Below, in pieces: positions 1-6,984 of a stretch of DNA of 10,419 nucleotides. Positions within the stretch are counted from its first letter, which is position 1; each line of letters opens with the position of its first letter. This DNA comes from an uncultured Parabacteroides sp. (GTDB lineage: Bacteria > Bacteroidota > Bacteroidia > Bacteroidales > Tannerellaceae): NCBI GenBank assembly GCA_900770835.1, contig CAAGLQ010000176.1:1-10419 (forward strand), in the 5' to 3' direction. The notes under the pieces are model-generated. The model did no database searches. It was not told where the DNA came from and worked only from the letters and a program-made list of their open reading frames with translations. Made by a program: the position numbers and the translations under genes.

Positions 1-762
1 CATCTGTTCCTCGCTCATCGCCTGCTTCATGCGCACGCACAACTCCGCATTTCTCGCGCCAAAGGCATTGACACAACCCTCAAACAACTCCCCCTGCAAG
101 ATCACGAATGAGCTGGTCTCCTCTCGATCGAAATCATTCGAGCGGAAATGAGGCACCACCGCAACAACTCTTCCGGGATCGCTACCATCCTCATTATAGG
201 AAACCTTCATCCCCACAGCGGAGCGATTGGGATAAAACCGTTCAGCCGCCGCACCCGAAAGCACTACCGGTGTAGCTTCCGCCTTCACCTGCTTCGTGAT
301 GGGTTGCCCCTGCGTATCCCGCATCCGGAAAAGATCGAAATATTCAGGACTTACTTGAAGGACATGGAAGGATTCCGCATGAACACCCGCCGTGTCGCCC
401 TCAAGGGGAAACAGGCCTCGCCAAGAATTACCGTAGGAATAGGGCATCGACCAATAACACATGGCGACCTCTTCCACCTCCGCTTCCTGACGGATGCGCT
501 CCATCAACGCCAACAGATCTGTCGCTGGATCGGAAGCCTCATCGCCCGCCGCTTCACCGGTTGTTTCCGCAGGGAGCACACTCAACTTAAAACGCCATGT
601 GTTGCTGATGTCATATCCCATCGGTGCCTGATAGCAACGCACATCCACCCACACTTGATCCGCCAAAATCCATAAGGCGCATACGGAAATGACCAATTCG
701 GCGAAAATCCAACCGTTCGTGCGGCGTTGCGCCCATATCATATTAAATATATGTAGTAACAT
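1..762 (-). CDS. FtsX/MacB-type ABC transporter permease, N-terminal part (runs off the left edge)
   Basis: The minus strand is open from an ATG at 762 to the window edge, giving 254 residues without a stop. A short cytoplasmic segment (MLLHIFNMIWAQRRTNG) precedes one membrane helix at about residues 18-34, followed by a large periplasmic domain. Residues 166-188 (VVLSGAAAERFYPNRSAVG) match in pattern residues 157-175 of the upstream permease (VVLSEETARKLFDNESAVG), a conserved stretch of the MacB-type periplasmic core domain. The C-terminal FtsX domain with its three helices should lie beyond the left edge. The gene follows the first permease after 25 bases and is surely in the same operon; two different permeases would form a heterodimer. 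The start is preceded by a purine-rich GCAGAAAG. Family assignment is firm; the exported substrate is unknown. Confidence 0.85.
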   Translation of the reverse strand, partial: MLLHIFNMIWAQRRTNGWIFAELVISVCALWILADQVWVDVRCYQAPMGYDISNTWRFKLSVLPAETTGEAAGDEASDPATDLLALMERIRQEAEVEEVAMCYWSMPYSYGNSWRGLFPLEGDTAGVHAESFHVLQVSPEYFDLFRMRDTQGQPITKQVKAEATPVVLSGAAAERFYPNRSAVGMKVSYNEDGSDPGRVVAVVPHFRSNDFDREETSSFVILQGELFEGCVNAFGARNAELCVRMKQAMSEEQM

Positions 763-787
763 CTTTCTGCCTGTTTTTTGATTGTTA

Positions 788-2077
788 TTATTTCTTCTCA
801 CTTTCCGAACCATGAATGGCATCGACAATTGGTTGCCGCATGGTGTGCCATGCCGGGATCATCGCGCTCAACAGGTTGAGCAAAAAGGCAAGGACAAACG
901 CCGCCAAGAACAACCCTGGACGGATCAACATGGGCACCGTCAACCGCACCTCCGCATTGAACAGGAACGACCTCGCCACGAAAAGCATCCCTATCGAGAG
1001 CACGATGCCGATCGCAGCACCGATCAAGGTCATCACCATGTTCTCCGAAAGCACCTGATTGATAATGTCCCAACGGGTGGCACCAAACGCCCGACGCATA
1101 CCGATCTCCTCGATCCGCTTTTGCAAGGAGGATTGGATCACACCGATCAGGTTCAAGGCGGGGATCACCAGCAAGAAGAGTAGGAACAACCCTTTATCCA
1201 CCAAATAGTTTTTCCAATCCATCTTATAAAAGTTATTACTGCCCATCGCCACATCCAACTGCGTGAGCACACCTGCCGGGAAAGAGAGATCGGTGTCTCG
1301 TTTTCCCTTGTTATAACGCTCCACCTGCCCCTGCAGCTCTTGGCGAATCGTCTCGAAATCGGCGGAAGAGCGAGCCAACATACAGGCGCTGAATTGACCG
1401 GGGATATTCTCACCATAGGTGGAGGGTGCTATCAGATTAGCATTGCAGGTATAGGGCGCAAACACCTGCCCGTAGGAAACCATCAAGGGGTTAGGTACCT
1501 CCTTCACAACCCCACACACCCGGTAGCTCTTAAATTCGATCACTACCTCACGACCGACTGCCGATTCGTTGTCAAACAGTTTTCGAGCCGTCTCCTCAGA
1601 AAGCACCACCGTGCGAATGCCTGCCTCAAAATCGGCTTGCGTAAAGGGAGCACCCTCCACGAAGGTGTGATCGAAGATCTGCCAATATCCCGCATCCGTC
1701 CAACGGAAGGCATACTCACGGGAGAGTCGCTTCTCCGGCAAGGAAACCGAACGGTTATCCAACGCATAACCACAAACGGCCTCCGGTGTCTTCATCGGAT
1801 AGAAGCACTCCTTCAATACCTCTGCCGACATATAGCCTCGATTGCGCTCACCCCCTGAACGACTACTTGCTTCCGTTCCGAAGACATAAAGAAAGCGGTC
1901 ACGATGAGATTCCGGGGCGAAACCGGCCAAATTAATCTGAAAAACCAACACCATGACAAGAATCACCGCAACCGCCAAGGCCGTTCCTGCCACCGAGAGC
2001 GCCGTCACCAACGGATTCTCCCGAAATTGCTGCATCGCCTGCTTGCAATACTGTTGAAGCAATACACCCTTCTCCAT
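788..2077 (-). CDS. FtsX/MacB-type ABC transporter permease (complete)
   Basis: This 429-residue inner-membrane protein has the MacB/FtsX layout. Helix 1 is at about residues 24-48, a periplasmic MacB-core domain spans about 50-290, and three helices follow at about 295-315, 345-367 and 386-408. The segment at 321-338 (RIEEIGMRRAFGATRWDI) is the typical FtsX cytoplasmic coupling stretch that contacts the ATPase. Members move lipoproteins, peptides, antibiotics or other molecules out of the periplasm by mechanotransmission, driven by a separate ATPase. It begins three bases after the adaptor gene's stop codon, so translation is probably coupled. It ends in TAA, and a second permease follows after 25 bases. 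No ATPase is encoded in the visible part of the operon. Substrate cannot be inferred. Confidence 0.92.
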   Translation of the reverse strand: MEKGVLLQQYCKQAMQQFRENPLVTALSVAGTALAVAVILVMVLVFQINLAGFAPESHRDRFLYVFGTEASSRSGGERNRGYMSAEVLKECFYPMKTPEAVCGYALDNRSVSLPEKRLSREYAFRWTDAGYWQIFDHTFVEGAPFTQADFEAGIRTVVLSEETARKLFDNESAVGREVVIEFKSYRVCGVVKEVPNPLMVSYGQVFAPYTCNANLIAPSTYGENIPGQFSACMLARSSADFETIRQELQGQVERYNKGKRDTDLSFPAGVLTQLDVAMGSNNFYKMDWKNYLVDKGLFLLFLLVIPALNLIGVIQSSLQKRIEEIGMRRAFGATRWDIINQVLSENMVMTLIGAAIGIVLSIGMLFVARSFLFNAEVRLTVPMLIRPGLFLAAFVLAFLLNLLSAMIPAWHTMRQPIVDAIHGSESEKK

Positions 2078-2080
2078 CGC

Positions 2081-3325
2081 CTATTTCAATTTTAAAGTTT
2101 TCTTTTCTTTGTAGTTCGACATGTCTGACACCACGACTTCATCGCCCGCTTGCAAACCGCTTACCACCTCTACAAACTCGAAGTTGCTGTCACCCAAGCG
2201 CACCTTTCGCTTTTGCAACTCACCGCCGTTCACCACGAAGAGGTCATACTCCCCTTTACCCACATAATAGGAGCCATTGGCGATGCGCAACACATCCTCC
2301 TTGATGGCATTCATCACATAGACATCCGTCTTTAACCCTGAGCGCAGACGTTTATTATTGTCATCCGATAGCTGCACGGTGAAGGAGATCACGCCATTCT
2401 TCGAGAGGGGTGTCACGTCGCTCACCGTACCGTCAATTTTCTCACTGCCAATCTTCACCACCGCATGACTACCCGGTGCTACCCGGTCGCCATAGGTATC
2501 GGCTATCTCACCCTCCACCTTGAAGTGCGAGAGATCGGAAACGACCGCTACCCGGTTGCCCTCCGTCACCTGCGCACCGATCTCGTTGTTCACATAGGTC
2601 AAGATCGCCTTGCGAGGCGAACGAATCTGCGCATCCTCCAAGATCCGTTTGGTTTCCGCCAAGCTCTTCCGGAAGATATTCAACTCAAGCGCTTTCACCT
2701 TATAATCGGCTTCCGCCAACGCCTGCTCATTTTCATACTTCTGCTCATCCTCTTTCAGCTTCAAAAGGCTCACGTTATAATCCAACTCCACCTGACGCAC
2801 CTTGTCGGTCGTACCCGCGCCAAGGCTATCCAAATAACGCTCGTTGCGCAGCTCCACCTCCTTACGGTTCAACTCCATGCGAGAAACCTTCAATTGCATC
2901 TCCATCTCCGAGAGTTTGCTGCGGTTTTGGATGGCCAACTGCTCCAATTGCAACTGTTTCATCTGCTCCTCGTCAAGTTGTTTCTTGTAATCCGTTTCCG
3001 CACTCAATAGGTCGAGTCGCAAGATAGGGGTGCCCACATCCACCGAGTCACCCCCCTTCTTATACACCTCCACGATGCGGGAATTGATCGGCGAGTTGAT
3101 GATCTCCTCAAACGCCGGTACCACCTTACCCGATGCACTCACCGACACCTCGATCGTGCCCTTATCCACCGTTGAAAGCAACAGGTCTTTCCGAGACAAA
3201 CTCGATTGCATCAAACGCACCATACCACCCATTACGACGACGGCTGCCACTACACCCGTCCCGATCTTCATCCACTGTTTCCGGCGCTCTCGCTGCCTTA
3301 CCTCTTTCGGTATTTCTCTGTCCAT
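2081..3325 (-). CDS. HlyD/MacA-type periplasmic adaptor of an ABC efflux system
   Basis: The product (414 residues from the chosen start) has a basic cytoplasmic N-terminus, one membrane anchor at about residues 20-40, and a lipoyl/barrel-sandwich first half (SGKVVPAFEEIINSPINSRI, then KKGGDSVDVGTPILRLD). A long charged, Leu-rich coiled-coil hairpin spans about 108-240. A second lipoyl half (IRSPRKAILTYV) and beta-barrel/membrane-proximal domains follow. It would bridge the permeases to a TolC-type outer-membrane channel. An in-frame ATG at 3370 would add 15 residues. I prefer 3325 because 3370 lies inside a sigma-54 promoter match and upstream of its predicted transcription start, and because MDREIPKEV is a plausible cytoplasmic start. 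It is the first gene of the operon. It ends in TAG, then one codon (GCG), then the permease ATG, all in the same frame. Confidence 0.9.
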   Translation of the reverse strand: MDREIPKEVRQRERRKQWMKIGTGVVAAVVVMGGMVRLMQSSLSRKDLLLSTVDKGTIEVSVSASGKVVPAFEEIINSPINSRIVEVYKKGGDSVDVGTPILRLDLLSAETDYKKQLDEEQMKQLQLEQLAIQNRSKLSEMEMQLKVSRMELNRKEVELRNERYLDSLGAGTTDKVRQVELDYNVSLLKLKEDEQKYENEQALAEADYKVKALELNIFRKSLAETKRILEDAQIRSPRKAILTYVNNEIGAQVTEGNRVAVVSDLSHFKVEGEIADTYGDRVAPGSHAVVKIGSEKIDGTVSDVTPLSKNGVISFTVQLSDDNNKRLRSGLKTDVYVMNAIKEDVLRIANGSYYVGKGEYDLFVVNGGELQKRKVRLGDSNFEFVEVVSGLQAGDEVVVSDMSNYKEKKTLKLK

Positions 3326-3358
3326 ATTGTGTTCGTTTTTATTTTCTGCCAAAAACAA

Positions 3359-3374
3359 AGCAAAAGCCATGCCA
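3359..3374 (-). promoter_or_regulatory. Sigma-54 (RpoN) -24/-12 promoter of the adaptor-permease operon
   Basis: On the minus strand the sequence TGGCATGGCTTTTGCT fits the sigma-54 consensus TGGCAYR-N4-TTGCW at every fixed position, with the required spacing between the GG and GC dinucleotides. The predicted transcription start is near 3348, leaving a leader of about 23 bases before the ATG at 3325. Sigma-54 promoters need an ATP-dependent activator bound upstream; paired candidate sites are present at 3419-3453. RpoN occurs in Bacteroidales. The match is seen directly; activity is inferred. Confidence 0.7.
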
Positions 3375-3416
3375 AAATACTAACTGACTGATTTTCTATG
3401 ATACCCTCTCTCAAAA

Positions 3417-3436
3417 AGTGTTCGTTTTCGAACACT
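3417..3436. promoter_or_regulatory. Perfect palindrome, candidate activator-binding site (proximal)
   Basis: AGTGTTCG-TTTT-CGAACACT is a perfect 8+8 inverted repeat with a 4-base spacer. It is centred about 78 bases upstream of the start predicted from the sigma-54 promoter, a normal position for an NtrC-type activator dimer. It is not followed by a T run in either direction, so it is unlikely to be a terminator. The 11-mer GTGTTCGTTTT from its left part (3418-3428) occurs again exactly at 3329-3339, in the operon leader. Confidence 0.6.
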
Positions 3437-3437
3437 A

Positions 3438-3453
3438 TGTTCGCTTTCGTGCA
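3438..3453. promoter_or_regulatory. Second, imperfect copy of the activator-binding site (distal)
   Basis: TGTTCG-CTTT-CGTGCA repeats the core of the neighbouring palindrome (TGTTCG-TTTT-CGAACA) with three changes, offset by 19 bases, close to two helical turns. Tandem dimer sites upstream of a sigma-54 promoter fit co-operative assembly of an activator hexamer. Confidence 0.45.
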
Positions 3454-3543
3454 CGTTTGCTATGCGCTCACAAGACGGACAAAAGCATCGTGACGCTGAC
3501 CTTACAGAATTGATCAAGGATTCTTTTCGAGACGTTCGGGCAT

Positions 3544-3590
3544 AAAAAGAGCCTTACAGAGTGTATCCCCGAAGAGGCTCTGTAAGGCTC
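3544..3590 (-). terminator. Intrinsic terminator of the metallophosphoesterase gene
   Basis: A perfect 13-base inverted repeat, GAGCCTTACAGAG (3549-3561) and CTCTGTAAGGCTC (3578-3590), encloses 16 bases. On the minus strand the loop can fold further as CCTC-TTCG-GGGG, a very stable C(UUCG)G tetraloop. The minus-strand copy is followed directly by TTTTT (3548-3544). It lies ten bases downstream of the TAA at 3600-3602 and insulates that gene from the sigma-54 operon further along the same strand. Confidence 0.9.
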
Positions 3591-3599
3591 AAAGATAGA

Positions 3600-4676
3600 T
3601 TATTCAAGAACTACATCAAACTGATCATACGCACCTGTGCGATGCGCCAAATGCTTCGTCGCCGCCGAGATACCAAACAGCGGAGAGTAGGTCCTCACTT
3701 TGAGAGTCTTGCCATCCGGCATAAATTCCAAGATGCGCAACCAGCCATCACCGCCATTGCCTTCCCAACCACCGCCAAGCACCTGCACGTTGAACATCAT
3801 CTGATGCACCGTTTTCCCGGCGCTGTTCTTATCGGAGCGGAAAGCCACTGAATCCTCAAAATCACCAGGCACACCCGTATGGCCACAAATCACCAAGCGG
3901 ATATTAGCGGATGGCTCCACCAGCTTCTGCCAAATATCGACCCCATAATTGGCCGGAGAGATATTATACTTCTCATTCGCCGTCCGCTCAGCCGTCCGCT
4001 GGCGCAAGAAAGAGTGGGTCATGAAGATCACCTTCGCATCGGCATATTCCGGTTTTGCAGCTAAATCCTTTGCCCATGCCAACACCTCATCCCTTGGGGC
4101 GAACTCCGAGGTAATCACCAACAGTTTCCCCCAATGCGGATCCTCAAAGGCAAAAGCGGCGTTCTCCAAAGAAGCCACGCCCTCCCGATTGGGAAAGTCA
4201 CTCACCACGCAATCATACCATGCTCGGTTGCGCTCAAAGGGGAAATACTCCGGGAAATGGGTCTTCCCGTTCTCCGATGCCCGATAGCCATATTCGTGAT
4301 TACCCGCCGAAATGATATAGGGCACCTTGCCATCCAACCGTTCGAACGAACGAGAAACCGCCTGCCACATCTCCCGGCTGGTTTGGTTCAACATCTTACG
4401 GTTACGCACAATATTCTCGTTTTGCTCCACCAAGTCGCCCGTGCAAAGCACCGCCTTGATATGCAGCTGGTCGATATTGTCGGCTATCCAAGCCGTGCAA
4501 AGATCAAACAGCGGTTGGTTAATATCATACTTGATATACCCTTGGGGATCTCCCAAAAGAATCATCGAAAACGATTGCTCATCCGCTAATTGTTGACGAT
4601 CCGCCCGTTGTTGCCCCATCACCAAAAAGCTCATGCACAAAAGGCAAAGCCCTACCAATAAACCTTTTCTTTTCAT
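3600..4676 (-). CDS. Secreted calcineurin-like metallophosphoesterase with an altered metal site
   Basis: The 358-residue protein starts with a clear signal peptide (MKRKG, then a hydrophobic stretch, cut near VMG-QQ at about 21), so it is periplasmic or exported. Metallophosphoesterase motifs appear in order: LLGDPQ (D43, Q45), GDLVEQ (D81), GNHEY (N126, H127), MTHSF (H221) and CGHTG (H266). The usual DxH is DxQ here and the usual GHxH is GHxG, so two ligands normally assigned to one of the two metals are replaced. A DPQ first motif also occurs in the CPPED1-like group, so activity may be retained. The start has a clear AGGAG (4689-4685), 8 bases before the ATG. It is 93 bases downstream of the LacI gene on the same strand, with no terminator seen between, so co-transcription is possible. 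Substrate unknown. Confidence 0.88.
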   Translation of the reverse strand: MKRKGLLVGLCLLCMSFLVMGQQRADRQQLADEQSFSMILLGDPQGYIKYDINQPLFDLCTAWIADNIDQLHIKAVLCTGDLVEQNENIVRNRKMLNQTSREMWQAVSRSFERLDGKVPYIISAGNHEYGYRASENGKTHFPEYFPFERNRAWYDCVVSDFPNREGVASLENAAFAFEDPHWGKLLVITSEFAPRDEVLAWAKDLAAKPEYADAKVIFMTHSFLRQRTAERTANEKYNISPANYGVDIWQKLVEPSANIRLVICGHTGVPGDFEDSVAFRSDKNSAGKTVHQMMFNVQVLGGGWEGNGGDGWLRILEFMPDGKTLKVRTYSPLFGISAATKHLAHRTGAYDQFDVVLE

Positions 4677-4684
4677 GAAACTAT

Positions 4685-4689
4685 CTCCT
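4685..4689 (-). promoter_or_regulatory. Strong Shine-Dalgarno site of the metallophosphoesterase gene
   Basis: AGGAG on the minus strand sits 8 bases upstream of the ATG at 4676. It supports that start, and stands out here because the other genes in the window lack an obvious Shine-Dalgarno sequence, as is usual in this phylum. Confidence 0.65.
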
Positions 4690-4724
4690 CATATTTAAAT
4701 AAATGCTTAATCAAACACCTTGAT

Positions 4725-4754
4725 CCCCCGAAAATTCTCTGTAACGCTGAAACG
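4725..4754 (+). repeat. 30-base intergenic repeat, copy A
   Basis: This stretch begins CCCCCGAAAATTC and contains CTGTAACGCTG. It matches 9180-9209 in the same orientation at 26 of 30 bases with no gap. It lies between the LacI gene stop and the metallophosphoesterase start. The two copies flank the LacI, symporter, dehydrogenase and outer-membrane protein genes. Function unknown. Confidence 0.6.
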
Positions 4755-4769
4755 GTGTTGCGCTCATCC

Positions 4770-5774
4770 CTATGTTGATTCCCGGAAACATAACTCACCC
4801 CGCAGGATCACCTCCTCTTTCGGGGCATCGGGATGGGCGATCAAACGGATCAGAAGACGACAAGCCGTCTCCGCCATAGCATACACCGGTTGCTCCACCG
4901 CTGTGATTTCCGGATGCACCAAGGTGCAAAGCGTAGTGCCCGACATGCAACACAAAGCCACCTCCTCCGGAATGCGATAACCCAATTGCTGCAAGAGACT
5001 CTTTACCCCCAAAGTAGCCATCTCCGTGAAGCCGAACAGGGCATCAAAAGGTAACCCGCCCTCCACGAATCGACGCATGGCGGCGGTTCCCTCCTCCGCG
5101 TTCAAGCCGCCCTCCACGACATAGCGCTCATCCACCTCGATACCGAACTTACGCAACGCATCCCGATACGCTTGCAAACGAGCGACCGCATTGCGCACAT
5201 GCTTCGGACCTGCCAAATGCACGATACGCCGACGGCCTTTGCGAATCAGCGCCTCCACCAACAAGAAAGACATGATGTAGTCATCCACGACCACCCGTGA
5301 GGCCTCCACCCCCTCCACCGCTCGATCGAAGAAGGTGATGGGGATCCCCTTGCGAATCATCCGCTGATAGCAATCAATGTTCGCCTCGTGGTGGCAGACG
5401 CTCATCAAGACACCATCCACCCGGCATTGCTCCATGATCCGCAAGTTCTCTCGCTCCTGCTCTGGATCCTCGTTGGAGATGGCCACGATCACCCGATAGC
5501 CCTCCTTTCGCAACAGCCGTTGCGCATGTTCGATAAAATTCATGAAAAAGGAGGTCACCACCTCGGGGATAAGGATACCGATCGTTTGGGTATGTTGACG
5601 GCGTAAATTGACGGCCAACTCATTGCGCTGATACCCCATGCGATCAGCCACCTCCACAATGCGCCGCATGGTTTCGGCGTTCACGTTATGGCTATCACCC
5701 GCTAACGCACGGGAAACCGTGGATTTGCTGATGCCCAATTCCTTGGCAATATCCATGATGGTGACGTATTTCAT
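4770..5774 (-). CDS. LacI-family transcriptional regulator
   Basis: The 334-residue protein has standard LacI-family length. Residues 3-25 form the N-terminal helix-turn-helix (VTIMDIAKELGISKSTVSRA), followed by the hinge helix at about 50-60 (NELAVNLRR) and a periplasmic-binding-protein-like effector domain from about 64 (TIGILIPEV) to the end. Such proteins bind short operators as dimers and respond to a sugar or sugar derivative. It is divergent from the symporter operon across a 226-base region with three copies of a 13-base candidate operator, so it very likely controls that operon and perhaps itself. The ATG at 5774 starts exactly at the canonical N-terminus. It ends in TAG, with a TGA in the same frame one codon later. 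Effector unknown. Confidence 0.93.
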   Translation of the reverse strand: MKYVTIMDIAKELGISKSTVSRALAGDSHNVNAETMRRIVEVADRMGYQRNELAVNLRRQHTQTIGILIPEVVTSFFMNFIEHAQRLLRKEGYRVIVAISNEDPEQERENLRIMEQCRVDGVLMSVCHHEANIDCYQRMIRKGIPITFFDRAVEGVEASRVVVDDYIMSFLLVEALIRKGRRRIVHLAGPKHVRNAVARLQAYRDALRKFGIEVDERYVVEGGLNAEEGTAAMRRFVEGGLPFDALFGFTEMATLGVKSLLQQLGYRIPEEVALCCMSGTTLCTLVHPEITAVEQPVYAMAETACRLLIRLIAHPDAPKEEVILRGELCFREST

Positions 5775-5810
5775 AGTACTTCACTTTTTGCGGTTACAGA
5801 TTATTCAGAG

Positions 5811-5818
5811 CAAAAGTA
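5811..5818 (-). promoter_or_regulatory. Candidate -7 box of the LacI-family gene promoter
   Basis: TACTTTTG on the minus strand fits the Bacteroidales -7 consensus TAnnTTTG, about 37 bases upstream of the ATG at 5774. I found no convincing TTG -33 element at the expected 19-21 base spacing, so confidence is limited. Confidence 0.4.
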
Positions 5819-5859
5819 GGGAAAAAAAGCGAATGATCCCCAGCTCAACGCACATTATT

Positions 5860-5903
5860 GGGAACGGTTGCGAAAAATGGGAACGGTTGCGGGAACGGTT
5901 GCG
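5860..5903. promoter_or_regulatory. Three copies of GGGAACGGTTGCG, candidate LacI-family operator cluster
   Basis: The 13-mer occurs identically at 5860-5872, 5879-5891 and 5891-5903; the last two share one G. Its core AAC-G-GTT is an odd-length palindrome containing the CG step common in LacI-family operators. Start-to-start spacings are 19 and 12 bases, and copies 1 and 3 are 31 bases apart, about three helical turns, with the identity extending into a following AAAAA. The cluster lies between the divergent candidate promoters. It is upstream of the symporter's -33 element, so activation is as possible as repression. Confidence 0.6.
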
Positions 5904-5925
5904 AAAAAAGTGTTTTCAAAAAAGA

Positions 5926-5956
5926 TTGCCGCCCCACTCACGCCCCGCTACATTTG
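5926..5956 (+). promoter_or_regulatory. Bacteroidales-type promoter of the symporter operon
   Basis: TTG at 5926-5928 and TACATTTG at 5949-5956 match the -33 (TTG) and -7 (TAnnTTTG) elements, with a 20-base gap. Transcription would start near 5963, giving a leader of about 38 bases before the ATG at 6001. Confidence 0.6.
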
Positions 5957-6084
5957 CGAGCAGGAAAACCTAAATAGTTCATCAATTGTAACGTATAAAA
6001 ATGAAGTCAAATTCTATGCCAGGAAAAATATCCCTGATTAGCAAGTTCGCCTATGGCATGGGCGATGTGGGATGTAACTTTAGT

Positions 6085-6087
6085 TAG
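6085..6087 (+). other. In-frame amber codon 1 of the symporter gene (codon 29)
   Basis: The TAG falls inside the first membrane helix, between GDVGCNFS and MFVGNFLMIFYTDVFGIS. From my recollection of related GPH proteins, Trp is the likely ancestral residue (TGG to TAG, one base). The next codon is ATG, so re-initiation or a secondary start could yield a protein lacking only the first 29 codons. Confidence 0.85.
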
Positions 6088-6981
6088 ATGTTCGTCGGAA
6101 ACTTTCTGATGATTTTCTACACCGACGTGTTCGGTATCAGTATGGGAGCGGTAGCCACCTTGATGCTGCTCTCGCGCTTTTGGGATGCGATCAACGACCC
6201 AATCATCGGCTCACTCACCGACAAGACACAGAGCCGCTGGGGACGTTTTCGCCCGTGGTTGCTCTTTGGGGCACCAATCACGGCGCTACTGCTTGTACTC
6301 ACCTTTTGGGCACACCCCGTTTGGAGCCAAACGGCGAAGGTCGTCTATATGGCCATCACCTACTGCCTGTTGGTGTTGGGATATACCTGCGTGAACCTGC
6401 CTTACGGCACCCTCTGCGGAGCCATGACGCAAGACATGGACGAAAGGGCGCAACTGAACACCAGCCGCTCGGTCAGTGCCATGATCGCCATCGGTGTGAT
6501 CAACATTATCACGGTCCCTTTGATCAGCTGGTTGGGCAATGACGATCCTGAACAGGGGTATCTCTCCGTAGCCGTGCTCTATGGGTTGATTTTTGCCGCT
6601 TGCCACCTCCTCTGTTTCAGCAAGACGAGGGAGGCCGTGACCCTTCCACCGCAGCAAAAACTCGATCTGCGCATACAGCTGAAAGCGGCCTTGCGCAACC
6701 GCCCCTACCTGTTGGCGCTCTTGGGGCAACTGCTTTTCGGCTTCATCCACTACGGGCGAAATGCCGATATGCTCTACTACTTCACTTATGTGGAGGGATC
6801 GGCCAACCTCTTCTCCATCTATTCTATGGCGATCATCGTGCCCTCCATCATCGGTGCCGCCTGCTTCCCTCAGGTATTCCGATGGACAGGGAATAAGGGG
6901 TGGACAGCCGCGCTCTTCTCGTTCCTCACGGGTGTTTCCATGATGGCTATCTACTTTTTTAGCCCTCAACAAGAGCCGCTT

Positions 6982-6984
6982 TAG
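6982..6984 (+). other. In-frame amber codon 2 of the symporter gene (codon 328)
   Basis: The TAG separates SPQQEPL from FYLFAALSQFFFSGF, near the start of a late membrane helix (about the tenth). Termination here removes the last 123 codons, with about three helices and the conserved EYGEWKTG segment. The frame continues intact to the TAA at 7354. The original residue is not clear from the sequence. Confidence 0.85.

Noticed and set aside
148..675. Plus-strand reading frame of 175 codons
   Set aside because: It is antisense to the clear permease frame that runs to the left edge; its protein is His/Arg-rich without any recognisable pattern.
3326..3370. Upstream ATG at 3370 as the adaptor gene start
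   Set aside because: It lies within the sigma-54 promoter match and before its predicted transcription start, and the extra residues (MAFALFLAENKNEHN) look like translated leader.
3417..3436. Terminator hairpin
   Set aside because: The palindrome has no T tract on either strand and sits upstream of a promoter, with a real terminator further along at 3544-3590.
5860..5903. CRISPR-like array
   Set aside because: The repeats are only 13 bases, nearly contiguous and without spacers; an operator cluster fits better.
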